A stretch of 64,000 nt of DNA from JAJECS01 sp965219705. Lineage in GTDB: Bacteria > Chloroflexota > UBA11872. The stretch's first letter is position 1. Every line of letters starts with the position of its first letter. The notes below the pieces were generated by a model that saw nothing but the letters and a program-made list of their open reading frames with translations, made no database searches and had not been told where the DNA came from. The position numbers and the translations under genes were made by a program. The stretch lies in contig OZ244789.1 in the NCBI GenBank assembly GCA_965219705.1, positions 2,604,001 to 2,668,000 on the forward strand, in the 5' to 3' direction. Of the stretch, positions 42,831 through 50,945 are shown piece after piece.

Positions 42831-42992
42831 TTACTCGGAGGCCTTCTGACGTTCGGCGTCGAGCTCCTGCCGCACATCCTGGACCGCGTCGCGGACGCTG
42901 CGAATCCGGCCCGTGACAAAGACGAGATATCCGAAGAGCAGCAGCCAGACGGCGCCGTATCCCACGAGCAGAAACACAAGCTCCTGTGTCAT
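42831..42992 (-). CDS. ccmD: CcmD-like small membrane protein
   Basis: The 53-residue protein (MTQELVFLLVGYGAVWLLLF...) has one membrane helix (about 6-27) and a charged cytoplasmic tail (RIRSVRDAVQDVRQELDAER), the CcmD pattern. CcmD helps release holo-CcmE from the CcmABC complex. The ATG at 42992 overlaps the ccmC stop (ATGA), which supports the start and the assignment. Confidence 0.8.
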   Translation of the reverse strand: MTQELVFLLVGYGAVWLLLFGYLVFVTGRIRSVRDAVQDVRQELDAERQKASE

Positions 42993-43768
42993 ATCCCAGC
43001 CTCCGGGGTCGATCTGCCGCCTGCCAGCCGCCATTCGTCGAGCTGGTTCTGCAGGCGGGTGCGCAGGTCCTCACCTTCATCGCCGGCGCGCTCCAGCAGA
43101 TAGCGCTGGCGGATGAGGACGGAGAAGAAGATCGTAAACGCCACCAGCGTAACCAGCAGCGTCACGAGCATTTCCGGCGGAAGCGCGCCCTCGCGCGTGA
43201 CCGATTGGACGGGATGCAAGCTGCGCCACCACTGCACGGAAAACCACACGATCGGCACGTCGACGAAGCCCAAGATGCCGAAGATGGCGGCGACGCGCCG
43301 GCGTACGTCAACGTTGTCGATATACATCCGAAGCGCCAGATAGGCCACGTAGATGAACCACAGCACCAACGTCGTCGTGAGCCGCGGGTCCCAGGTCCAC
43401 CACACGTTCCAGATGACCCGGCCCCAGATGGCGCCGGTTGCCAGCGTGAGCGTGGTGAACAGCACCCCGACCTCGGCGGACGCCACCGCCAGGCTGTCCC
43501 AGCGTGGGTCGCGGCGCCAGAGGTACACCACGCTGGCTATCGCGACGATCGCAAACGCAAGGAACGCAAGCCAGGCCACCGCGACGTGGCCATACAGCAG
43601 GCGCTGGGCGTCACCCTGCACGCGCTCCGCCGGCGCAAAGATGAAGATCATGTAGAGCGCCGCCGACATCAGGACGAGCAGCGTCGTATACACGATCAGG
43701 CCGCGCCAACCGAACAGCGGCGGCTGCCTGATTGCGCGGCGCCCCAGCGCAATGCTGGAGAGACTCAT
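42989..43768 (-). CDS. ccmC: Heme exporter/handling protein CcmC
   Basis: CcmC presents heme to CcmE. The 259-residue protein has six membrane segments, the WWD motif RVIWNVWWTWDPRLTTTLVLW (about 118-138) and the flanking heme-ligand histidines in YGHVAVAW and in the later WRSLHPVQS loop. It lies 10 bases after the ccmA-ccmB fusion. A C-terminal tail of about 30 charged residues extends beyond the usual end. Confidence 0.93.
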   Translation of the reverse strand: MSLSSIALGRRAIRQPPLFGWRGLIVYTTLLVLMSAALYMIFIFAPAERVQGDAQRLLYGHVAVAWLAFLAFAIVAIASVVYLWRRDPRWDSLAVASAEVGVLFTTLTLATGAIWGRVIWNVWWTWDPRLTTTLVLWFIYVAYLALRMYIDNVDVRRRVAAIFGILGFVDVPIVWFSVQWWRSLHPVQSVTREGALPPEMLVTLLVTLVAFTIFFSVLIRQRYLLERAGDEGEDLRTRLQNQLDEWRLAGGRSTPEAGI

Positions 43769-43778
43769 CCCAACTCCC

Positions 43779-45200
43779 CTATCCGTCGACGGCCTGTGGG
43801 TAGAGCATGATGCTCAACGACAAGAATACTGCGGCCACCACGGCGAGCAAGCCGAACCAGGGCGCCGCTCCCGCCGCCGGAGCGCCTTGTAGCGTCTCCA
43901 GCGTGGCCCCAACTCCGGCCAGCATCACGGGAATGGCCAGAGGCACGGTCAACAGCGGCATCAGGACCTCTCGAGCGCGGCTGTGAAGCGCCAGGGCGCT
44001 CTGCATGGCCGTCAGGGCGCTCAAGGCGACGGTCACCAGAGCCAAGCTGGCCAACATGCCTCCCTGGAGGAGTTGCAGATCGAGCAGTGCGCTGAGCAGC
44101 ACCAGTTGCACTAGTCCAACGGCCAACACCTGCGCGGCCAGCACGGCGTACTTCGCTACGAACACGGCGCTCTGGTCGATCGGCGTCAACCGCAGGCAGG
44201 TGAGCGTGTTCGCGTCGCGCTCCGCGCCGAACAGCCGGACTCCCGCAAGGCTGGCGGCCAGCAGCAGCGTGGCCCACGCCACTCCGGCGGCGACCGCCGG
44301 CGCGTCCGCCGCCGCCGGGATGACAAAGGCCATGTCGAACAGCACCGTGACCAGCAGCGTGAACGCCAGCAGCGCCGGCCCCTGCTCCCGCGCCCGCCAT
44401 TCCACCAGGGCGTCCCGGCGCAGCAGCGCCCACGCCGCGGCGCGGAAGGAGACGCTCGATCCCCCGGTCGGAGTCGGGCCCGCTAGTGGGGCCGGGGCAC
44501 CGGATTCCTGTGCGGTGACGCGGCCCCGGTCCACGATGGCCCGGCGTCCGGCCACTTGCTCGGCTACTTCAGGGTCGTGAGTGCTCAGCAGTACGGCCGA
44601 CGCTGGACACAGTGCGTCCAGCATGGCGGGCAGCGCGCGCACGCCGTCGCGATCGAGGCTTGCGTCGGGCTCGTCCAAAAGCAAGACGGCCGGATGGTGC
44701 AGCGCCGCGGCGGCCAGCGACAGCCGCTGGAGCTGCCCGCGCGAGAGCTCGCGCGCGCGCCGGTCGGCCATCGGCACGAGCCCCACGACCTCCAGCGCCT
44801 CGGCTATGCGCGATTCGGCGCCTGCCACCCCGTACAGCGCGGCCAGGAACCCGAGGTTCTCTCGAGCGGTGAGATGGCCGACCATGTGCGGCGTGTGGCC
44901 GACGTATCCGAGGTGACGCCGCGCCTCGCGCTTGCGACGCACGACATCCGCACCTCCGACCTGCGCCAGGCCTTCCAACGGCGGCTGGAGGGTTGCCAGC
45001 GTACGCAGCAGCGTCGTCTTGCCGGCACCGTTCGGCCCCAGCAACGCGACCCGTTCACCCCTGCGTAGGGACAGGGAAACATCGCGGAGCACATGGCGCC
45101 GCCCGAATCCCACCGTGAGGCGATCCAGCGTGAGAGCCGGAGGCACCATGTCCGGCTCATCCGTTGCCAGCGGCGTCGGCCGCGTGGCAACCGGCTTCAC
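43779..45200 (-). CDS. ccmA: CcmA-CcmB fusion: heme-handling ABC transporter in one chain
   Basis: Residues about 20-225 are the CcmA ATPase: Walker A LLGPNGAGKTTLLR, signature ELSRGQLQRLS, Walker B VLLLDEPDASLD. After a Pro/Gly-rich linker (about 230-247), residues about 248-473 are the CcmB permease with six membrane segments and the CcmB opening AAWALLRRDALVEWRAREQG followed by GVRLFGAERDANTLTCLRLTP. In most bacteria these are two genes. No stop or start separates them here. The product releases holo-CcmE from CcmC at the expense of ATP. It overlaps ccmE by ATGA. Confidence 0.92.
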   Translation of the reverse strand: MKPVATRPTPLATDEPDMVPPALTLDRLTVGFGRRHVLRDVSLSLRRGERVALLGPNGAGKTTLLRTLATLQPPLEGLAQVGGADVVRRKREARRHLGYVGHTPHMVGHLTARENLGFLAALYGVAGAESRIAEALEVVGLVPMADRRARELSRGQLQRLSLAAAALHHPAVLLLDEPDASLDRDGVRALPAMLDALCPASAVLLSTHDPEVAEQVAGRRAIVDRGRVTAQESGAPAPLAGPTPTGGSSVSFRAAAWALLRRDALVEWRAREQGPALLAFTLLVTVLFDMAFVIPAAADAPAVAAGVAWATLLLAASLAGVRLFGAERDANTLTCLRLTPIDQSAVFVAKYAVLAAQVLAVGLVQLVLLSALLDLQLLQGGMLASLALVTVALSALTAMQSALALHSRAREVLMPLLTVPLAIPVMLAGVGATLETLQGAPAAGAAPWFGLLAVVAAVFLSLSIMLYPQAVDG

Positions 45201-45667
45201 TGCGCTGGGATCTCGCGAGGCTCGAACTCCGGGCCGTGCTTGACGATGAGGTTGCGTGCCTCGAAGACGCCGGTGCTGAGCAGGCGGCCTTCCGCGATCA
45301 CGTCGGAGTACTTGTCGTCTTCGGCATATCCGAAGAGATCGGGCGGGGACCCGCGAAACGCAACCGGCAGCACGCCGGTGGCGTCTTCAATCTCGAACCG
45401 GATGATGCCCTCGGCGGACGCCTCATGAATCGACCCATCCACCACGAGCCCGTTGACGCGCACCAGGCGGCCCTCGATCTCGTCTCCCATCGCGTGCAAC
45501 TCGCTCACGGTGTGGTAGTAGACGGCGGCGCCTTGCGTGGCGGTCCAGATCAGAAACCCAAGGGCCGCGGCCAGCGCTCCGCCGACGAACAGAATCTTGC
45601 CGGACATCAACCGCTGCTGGAGCGGCTGGGGCGTGGTTGTGCTGGCCTGCTCGGACGCTTCGTTCAC
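45197..45667 (-). CDS. ccmE: Heme chaperone CcmE
   Basis: CcmE carries heme covalently from CcmC to CcmF. The 156-residue protein has an N-terminal membrane anchor (about 25-43), an OB-fold (RLVRVNGLVVDGSI, FEIEDATGVLPVAFRGSPPDLF) and the heme-binding histidine in NLIVKHGPEFEP (His144). In the E. coli protein the histidine is followed by DENY; here the aromatic position is Phe148 rather than Tyr. It is the first ccm gene and lies 32 bases after the CopD-like gene. Confidence 0.93.
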   Translation of the reverse strand: MNEASEQASTTTPQPLQQRLMSGKILFVGGALAAALGFLIWTATQGAAVYYHTVSELHAMGDEIEGRLVRVNGLVVDGSIHEASAEGIIRFEIEDATGVLPVAFRGSPPDLFGYAEDDKYSDVIAEGRLLSTGVFEARNLIVKHGPEFEPREIPAQ

Positions 45668-45699
45668 GGCGTTGACACGGGCGCGCGGACTAAATCAGC

Positions 45700-46161
45700 C
45701 TAGCCGATCCGGAGCACGGATCGTTCGATCACCTCGTTGAGGACGACGGACAACAAATACACGACTAAGGCGATGGCGACGATCCAGAACGTACGGTCCC
45801 GCGCCCATCTGGACCAATTGCCGGCTGGCGGTGCCGCGGCGCGTCGTGATCGCGGCACCGCCAGCCAAAACATCGCAAAAGCCAGGCCGATTTTTCCAGC
45901 GAGCACGACGACGTAGGCGGTTGGCACGTTTGGCTCGGTGAGCCGCGCCGCGGTCAACAGCGCTCCGGTGATGATGAAAACGGCCACGCCGAGTCGCAGG
46001 GTGCGGCCGGCCGCGCGTCCCCATTGCGCCGATAACGTGCCCGATCCCAGGCCGTGCGCCCGCAGGGCCAGCAGCAGGATCCCTCCGCCCAGCCAGAGCG
46101 CGGCGGCGACGACGTGCAACCAGCGGAGGACAACGAGGAAGACCACGGGACTCTCAGCCAT
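45700..46161 (-). CDS. CopD-family-like integral membrane protein
   Basis: The 153-residue protein has four membrane segments (about 7-27, 55-75, 83-101, 128-148) and the sequence VVLRWLHVVAAALWLGGGILL, characteristic of CopD/DUF2269-type proteins in which the His-containing first helix and GG are conserved. Such proteins are found next to cytochrome or copper genes, and some may bind heme or copper; the function here is not established. It lies between actE (138 bases) and ccmE. Confidence 0.72.
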   Translation of the reverse strand: MAESPVVFLVVLRWLHVVAAALWLGGGILLLALRAHGLGSGTLSAQWGRAAGRTLRLGVAVFIITGALLTAARLTEPNVPTAYVVVLAGKIGLAFAMFWLAVPRSRRAAAPPAGNWSRWARDRTFWIVAIALVVYLLSVVLNEVIERSVLRIG

Positions 46162-46299
46162 TCAAGCCTCGCCTCCGCACCTCAGAATTCCCCGCGCGCA
46201 TTCGGGTGATCGGCCCGAAGCGCCGAGTTGTCGCCATGCTGGGTCGGCGGGCTGGAAGCGGCAGGCCGTCGACGTCCCACCAGGGGCCGCTAGCGGGTG

Positions 46300-46836
46300 C
46301 TATTCAAGCGATCGGATAAACGTCACAAGCACCCAGCGTTGCTCCGCGGTGAGGAGCTTCTGCCAGGCCGGCATGTTGTTGACGCCGTTTGTGATGGTCC
46401 AGAACAGCGTGCCGTCCACCTGGTTCTTCACGTTGTCCGACACGAGTGACAACGGGCGCTTCGCGCCATATCGCTCGAAGGCGTCGGCGACGTAGCTATC
46501 ACCCGTGCCGTCGAGGCCGTGGCACATCGCGCAATTGGCCGCGAACAGGGCGCCCCCGCGATCGATTGACGGTCCGTCGAAGGGCACCGGATTTTCGAGG
46601 GTCAGGGCTTCGACAAAGTCCGTGACCGGAACCTCGGCGCCGCGTGTTGAGATCTGCCCCTCGGGCGGCGCCTCGTACGGCGGTTCCTGTGCGCGATAGG
46701 ACTGCTGGTAGTGCATTTCGGGGAAGAGATCGAGCGGATATGCACCGGTCTCGCACGCCGTGATGACGAGTGCCGCCAAGGCCAGCCCAACTGACAGGCT
46801 GGCGGCTCGTCGCGCCCGGCGTGCGAATTTGGTCAA
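46300..46836 (-). CDS. actE: Alternative complex III subunit E, monoheme cytochrome c lipoprotein
   Basis: The 178-residue protein has a lipobox (LVITAC, Cys28) and one c-type heme site NCAMCHGLDG (Cys102, Cys105, His106), with a likely axial Met in NNMPAWQK. The N-terminal MHYQQSYR segment is typical of ActE. It passes electrons out of the quinol-oxidising complex to soluble cytochrome c or directly to an oxidase. Its ATG overlaps the actD stop. Confidence 0.92.
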   Translation of the reverse strand: MTKFARRARRAASLSVGLALAALVITACETGAYPLDLFPEMHYQQSYRAQEPPYEAPPEGQISTRGAEVPVTDFVEALTLENPVPFDGPSIDRGGALFAANCAMCHGLDGTGDSYVADAFERYGAKRPLSLVSDNVKNQVDGTLFWTITNGVNNMPAWQKLLTAEQRWVLVTFIRSLE

Positions 46837-47390
46837 GGCGATGCCGCCGCCGAACTCATGAGGCTGCCCTCTTTGCTGAGCACGTCAATCGCACGAGCTT
46901 CCTCGAGCGCAATCTGGGCGTCCGGGATCCGGCGCTCGCGCGCCATGACCGACACACCGATCAGGCCGTCGGCAATGCGGTCGTCGTACAAGCCCACGCC
47001 GTCCGGCAGGCGGGACTCGAACAGCACGCCGAGGACGGTGAAGAGCACCGCGCCGAGCATCGTGCCCTCGTAGAGCACCTGAATGATGGCTGGCACCGCG
47101 ACGATGGGCTTACCGCCGGTCACGATGGGCAGTGCGATCTGGGCGCCGATGTGCCACGCGATGGCGACCGCGAGACCGCAGGCCGCCCCCGCAAACGGGA
47201 AAGCGAACAGGCGGTGTTTCGCATGGTGCTCGCCGAAGGCGCCTTCCGGGTACGGCGTCGCCGAGATGATTTCAATGTCGGTGTCGCCGAAGCCCGCGCC
47301 GCGGAGCCGCGATACGGCGTCGGCGGCGTCGTCGGGCTCGTTGTACAGCCCGAGCAGCTCACGCTTTCGATCGGAATCCCTGGCGCTCAT
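46833..47390 (-). CDS. actD: Alternative complex III subunit D (DUF3341)
   Basis: The 185-residue protein contains the DUF3341 fold: LLGLYNEPDDAADAVSRLRGAGF at the start, two membrane helices (about 62-82 and 103-124), and the C-terminal cytoplasmic part with GVSVMARERRIPDA. Sequence ALFTVLGVLFESRLP is family-typical. In known complexes ActD binds the ActC membrane arm and has no cofactor. It lies 9 bases after actC. Confidence 0.92.
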   Translation of the reverse strand: MSARDSDRKRELLGLYNEPDDAADAVSRLRGAGFGDTDIEIISATPYPEGAFGEHHAKHRLFAFPFAGAACGLAVAIAWHIGAQIALPIVTGGKPIVAVPAIIQVLYEGTMLGAVLFTVLGVLFESRLPDGVGLYDDRIADGLIGVSVMARERRIPDAQIALEEARAIDVLSKEGSLMSSAAASP

Positions 47391-47399
47391 GAGTCCCCC

Positions 47400-48776
47400 T
47401 TATGCCTCGCGCATCGTGGCCGGGACCCGTGCACGGCCGACCTTGATTTCGTCACGCAGGATCTGACCTTCCTTGATGTCTGCCGCCGGCATGATCGGCA
47501 GCAGCTTGGAGAACACGAGGAATCCGGCGATCACGAGCGATAGCTGGGCGGCGATGATGCCGAATTCCGCCAGCGACGGCGCGTAGTCGCCGTACTGGAA
47601 TGTGAGGTTCGATTTCCGCTCGAGTCCGGGTATCACGATCATGTACCGCTCGAGCCACATACCGATGTTGACCAGGATGGTGGTCACGAACATCAGGAAG
47701 AAATTGCGGCGCACGCGGCGGAACAGCCAGGCGCCGACGGGAATGATGTAGGCCGTGATGATGAAGATGATGGCTATTGCGGTCCAGGGCGGCTCGGCGA
47801 GCCGGCGCTGCCACGTGTCGACCTCGGCCGGCTCGGTTCCATACAGGCCGAACATGAAGTCGAGCATGAAGAAGAAGAGCCATACGGTGGCCACGATGAT
47901 GAGCAGCCGGGCCAGGGAATCGATGTGGTCCTTGGTGATGAAGTTCTTCAGGCCGAAGGCGTAGCGCATGGCGATCATCACCGTTACCACGGCGGAGACG
48001 CCGGAGTGCACGGCCCCGATGACGAAATAGGGGGCGAATACGGTGTTGTGCCATCCCGGAATGATCGTTACGGCGAAGTCCCAGGACACGATGCTGTGCA
48101 CCGAGACGAAGATGGGAAGAATGAGCGCCGAGAGCAAGATGCCGGCGATGGCCTGAATCCGCCACTGCCTGGTCGTGCCGCGGAATCCCAGTGAGAGGAT
48201 CCCATAGGCAACTTTGCCGATTGGGTTCTTCACACGATCGCGGGCCAGGGCCAGGTCGGGCAGCAGCGCGATGTAGACGAACATCACCGTCGACGTCAGG
48301 TAGGTGAAGATCGCGGCGGGGTCCCACACCAGCGGCGACCGCGGGTTCGGCCAGATGCCGCGCATCCAGTCGTATGGAAACTCCCAATACAGCGTTCGCC
48401 AGGGACGACCGCTGTGGATGATGGGGAACGTCATGGCGGTCATGAGCGAGAAGATCGTCAGGACCTCCGCGGCCCGGGTCACGGGGCGCCGCCACTCAGC
48501 CTGCGCCAGCCGCAAGATGGCTGAAACCATGATTCCGGCGTGGCTGACCCCGATCCAGAACACGAAGTTCACGACCGGGAAACCCCAGTAGACGGGGTGC
48601 GCGTAGCCGAACAGCTGAAGGCCGAAGATCATCAGCAGAAGGAAGATGATGAGGCCCAGCGTGATCACGCCGCCGAGCAGGCCGGTGGTTGCGAAGAACC
48701 ACTTGGGCCAGCTGAAGACGAAATCCAGCAGCTCGCGGTTCGCGGTTTCGCGGTTGACGACTACGGGTTCTTGCAT
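47400..48776 (-). CDS. actC: Alternative complex III subunit C (NrfD-like quinol-binding subunit)
   Basis: The 458-residue polytopic protein belongs to the NrfD/PsrC family with about ten membrane segments. The ActC hallmarks are NFVFWIGVSHAGIMVSAIL, FPIIHSGRPWRTLYWEFPY and FAVTIIPGWHNTVFAPYFV. It carries the quinol site and possibly takes part in proton transfer. Start is the ATG at 48776, 7 bases after actF. Confidence 0.92.
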   Translation of the reverse strand: MQEPVVVNRETANRELLDFVFSWPKWFFATTGLLGGVITLGLIIFLLLMIFGLQLFGYAHPVYWGFPVVNFVFWIGVSHAGIMVSAILRLAQAEWRRPVTRAAEVLTIFSLMTAMTFPIIHSGRPWRTLYWEFPYDWMRGIWPNPRSPLVWDPAAIFTYLTSTVMFVYIALLPDLALARDRVKNPIGKVAYGILSLGFRGTTRQWRIQAIAGILLSALILPIFVSVHSIVSWDFAVTIIPGWHNTVFAPYFVIGAVHSGVSAVVTVMIAMRYAFGLKNFITKDHIDSLARLLIIVATVWLFFFMLDFMFGLYGTEPAEVDTWQRRLAEPPWTAIAIIFIITAYIIPVGAWLFRRVRRNFFLMFVTTILVNIGMWLERYMIVIPGLERKSNLTFQYGDYAPSLAEFGIIAAQLSLVIAGFLVFSKLLPIMPAADIKEGQILRDEIKVGRARVPATMREA

Positions 48777-48783
48777 GCCTGGA

Positions 48784-50142
48784 TCAGTCCGGCTTCCCGA
48801 GCACGAGGACTTCGGTGTGCATGAACTTCTGCTCGCGGCGGTACATGGCGCCTTCGCGCATCTCCCAGCCGCCGGGCGTTGGGATGCGCGACAGCACCCA
48901 GAGATAGAGCCCCGCAACCATGCCGACGACGCCGATGATGAACAAGATGTCGATCACGTTCGGGTAGTACGGGGCTGGCAACTCAGCGAGCCCGTGCGCG
49001 AACGGGTCCTGATGCGACATCGATGCCACGAACAGCCGGATACGGTCCGCGAGCAGGCCGATCAGAATAATCACGGACACCGCGGCAAGCCGCGATAGAT
49101 TTCTGCGAATTGGGTTGAAAATGAGCGTGAAGAACGGCAAGAGGAATTGCCCGCTGAGCGCGATGAGGAACGGAGCGATATACGTGATCGCCACGTTGGT
49201 TTGGACTGCCGCCACCTCGCTCGGGATGCGCGCGTACCACACGATCAGAAAGTCCGACCAGAAGAAGTAGAACCAGAACAGCGTCAGCGCCAGCAGCAGT
49301 TTGCCGAAGCTGGCCGCCTGCTCGTCGCCGATGAACTGCCCCACGCTCGGTGCGAAGCGGCGCAGGAGATACAGCGTGATGACGATGAGCGCGATCGCAC
49401 CCTGGAACGACGTGACGACGTGGTAGGCCGGAAATACGCCGGACCGCCAGCCCGGCAGGAGACTCTGGCCCAGATCCGTCGTCAGGATCATCGTGACGAA
49501 CACGTACATCATGAGATAGAAGGCGCTGATCCAGCGGATGGAGGTACGCAGGATGACCCACTGCCGCTTGGTTCCGGTCCAATTCAGGAACAGCAAACGC
49601 TTCCAGGCCGGCATGGCGCGGACCCGGCTTGGGGGGCCGGCCAGGTCGGGCACGGCGGCGAACCACATGAGGGCTCCGCCCGCCAGCAGCATCACCGAGA
49701 CGGCGAGTTGGTCCGTGAGAAACGGCGCGCCGCCGCCAAATCCAAACCACAGGTTGGCGCGCGTGACGCCGTCCTGCTCGAACGGTGGCAAAGAGCCCAG
49801 GATCGGTATGAGCAGCACGAAGCACAGCATCGACGGCAGGGCGAATAGCTCGACCACGCGGCGGGCCGGCAGACCCCAGTAGCCTCGCGCATGGCGCGAG
49901 GCAAAGGCGACCAAGGGCGCGGCCGACACCGTGGACAGCACAAACATCGTGATTGCCGCCGGATAGGCCCACTCGGCGCGGTCGCCCCAACTGAACAGCT
50001 TCACCACGTACATCACCACGCCCAGCGCCGCGACCAACCCAACGCCGATGGCCAGGGCGCTCTTGCGGTTGATGGGTATGGTCGCCGGCCGAAACGGCGG
50101 GCGCAGCGTCAGCCTCAGGCCGGCGGCTTCGGGCTTAATCAA
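48784..50142 (-). CDS. actF: Alternative complex III subunit F (second NrfD-like subunit)
   Basis: The 452-residue membrane protein also has about ten helices and NrfD-like features (LLFLNWTGTKRQWVILRTSIR, FPAYHVVTSFQGAIALIVITL), but differs from ActC and matches the ActF type (RRVVELFALPSMLCFVLLIP, LGSLPPFEQDG). The frame is open far into actB2, with shadow sequence there. I place the start at a TTG (50142) that shares TTGA with the actB2 stop, giving LIKPEAAGLRLTLRP; the exact start is unproven. Confidence 0.88.
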   Translation of the reverse strand: MIKPEAAGLRLTLRPPFRPATIPINRKSALAIGVGLVAALGVVMYVVKLFSWGDRAEWAYPAAITMFVLSTVSAAPLVAFASRHARGYWGLPARRVVELFALPSMLCFVLLIPILGSLPPFEQDGVTRANLWFGFGGGAPFLTDQLAVSVMLLAGGALMWFAAVPDLAGPPSRVRAMPAWKRLLFLNWTGTKRQWVILRTSIRWISAFYLMMYVFVTMILTTDLGQSLLPGWRSGVFPAYHVVTSFQGAIALIVITLYLLRRFAPSVGQFIGDEQAASFGKLLLALTLFWFYFFWSDFLIVWYARIPSEVAAVQTNVAITYIAPFLIALSGQFLLPFFTLIFNPIRRNLSRLAAVSVIILIGLLADRIRLFVASMSHQDPFAHGLAELPAPYYPNVIDILFIIGVVGMVAGLYLWVLSRIPTPGGWEMREGAMYRREQKFMHTEVLVLGKPD

Positions 50143-50945
50143 TGGCCGGACCCCTCGTCCTCGTCGACGTGGCTGGGGTCTATCTTTTTGAGGTAGGTGA
50201 CGGCGGGGGCGGTGCCGAGCTGGCCCAGCAGCGAAAAGGCGCGGTCGGAGTGCGCCAGCTCGCTGACCTTGCTGTCCGCGTCGTTCAGGTCGCCAAACAC
50301 CAGGGCCGTCGTGGGACAGGACTGCACGCACGCCGGCTCGACCTCGCCGTCGGCCACCGGGCGGCCCTCGCGATCGGCCTCGCGCTTGGTCCGGTTGATG
50401 CGATGCACGCAGAACGTGCACTTCTCGACGATGCCTTTCGTGCGTACCGTCACGTCGGGGTTGAGCTGGCGGTCCATCGGCGAGGGCCACTCGGGCTCCC
50501 AGAAATTGAAGTAGCGCACTGAGTAGGGACAGGCGTTGGCGCAGAATCGTGTGCCGATGCAGCGGTTGTAGACCTGGACATTGAGTCCGTCGGGGTTGTG
50601 ATAGGTGGCCCATACGGGGCAAACCGTCTCGCAGGGCGCGTTGCCGCAGTGCTGGCAGAGGACGGGCATAAACCGCGCTTTCGCGTTCGGCCACTCGCCT
50701 TCCCAGTACCGCTCGACGCGAATCCAGGTCTTCGCGCGGCGCTCGAGTACGCGGTTCTCTTCGTTGAGCGCCAGGTTGTTCTCGGACTGACACGCCACGA
50801 CGCAGGCCTGACAGCCGGTGCACTTGTCCGCGTCGATGACCATGCCCCACCGATGACCGTCCGTCTCCGGATGCGGATCGTCGGTGGGCAGGGTCGCGGC
50901 GGCTGCAACCACCGGGAGCTCCGCCGTGTCGGTACCGCTAGCCAC
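50139..50945 (-). CDS. actB2: Alternative complex III subunit B, iron-sulfur half
   Basis: The 268-residue ferredoxin-like protein has four cysteine clusters: CTGCQACVVAC, CQHCGNAPCETVCP, CIGTRFCANACP and CTFC...CVQSCP, the pattern of HybA/DmsB-type subunits with up to four Fe-S clusters. In many bacteria this domain is fused to the molybdopterin-like half in one ActB chain; here they are separate and overlap by 8 bases. It carries electrons between ActC and the ActA/ActE hemes. Confidence 0.93.
   Translation of the reverse strand: MASGTDTAELPVVAAAATLPTDDPHPETDGHRWGMVIDADKCTGCQACVVACQSENNLALNEENRVLERRAKTWIRVERYWEGEWPNAKARFMPVLCQHCGNAPCETVCPVWATYHNPDGLNVQVYNRCIGTRFCANACPYSVRYFNFWEPEWPSPMDRQLNPDVTVRTKGIVEKCTFCVHRINRTKREADREGRPVADGEVEPACVQSCPTTALVFGDLNDADSKVSELAHSDRAFSLLGQLGTAPAVTYLKKIDPSHVDEDEGSGH

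Noticed and set aside
50138..50850. N-terminal extension of actF into actB2
   Set aside because: The open frame there is antisense-free but overlaps the four-cluster ferredoxin gene in the same direction, and its sequence is Arg/Gly-rich without features; the TTG at the actB2 stop is a better start.
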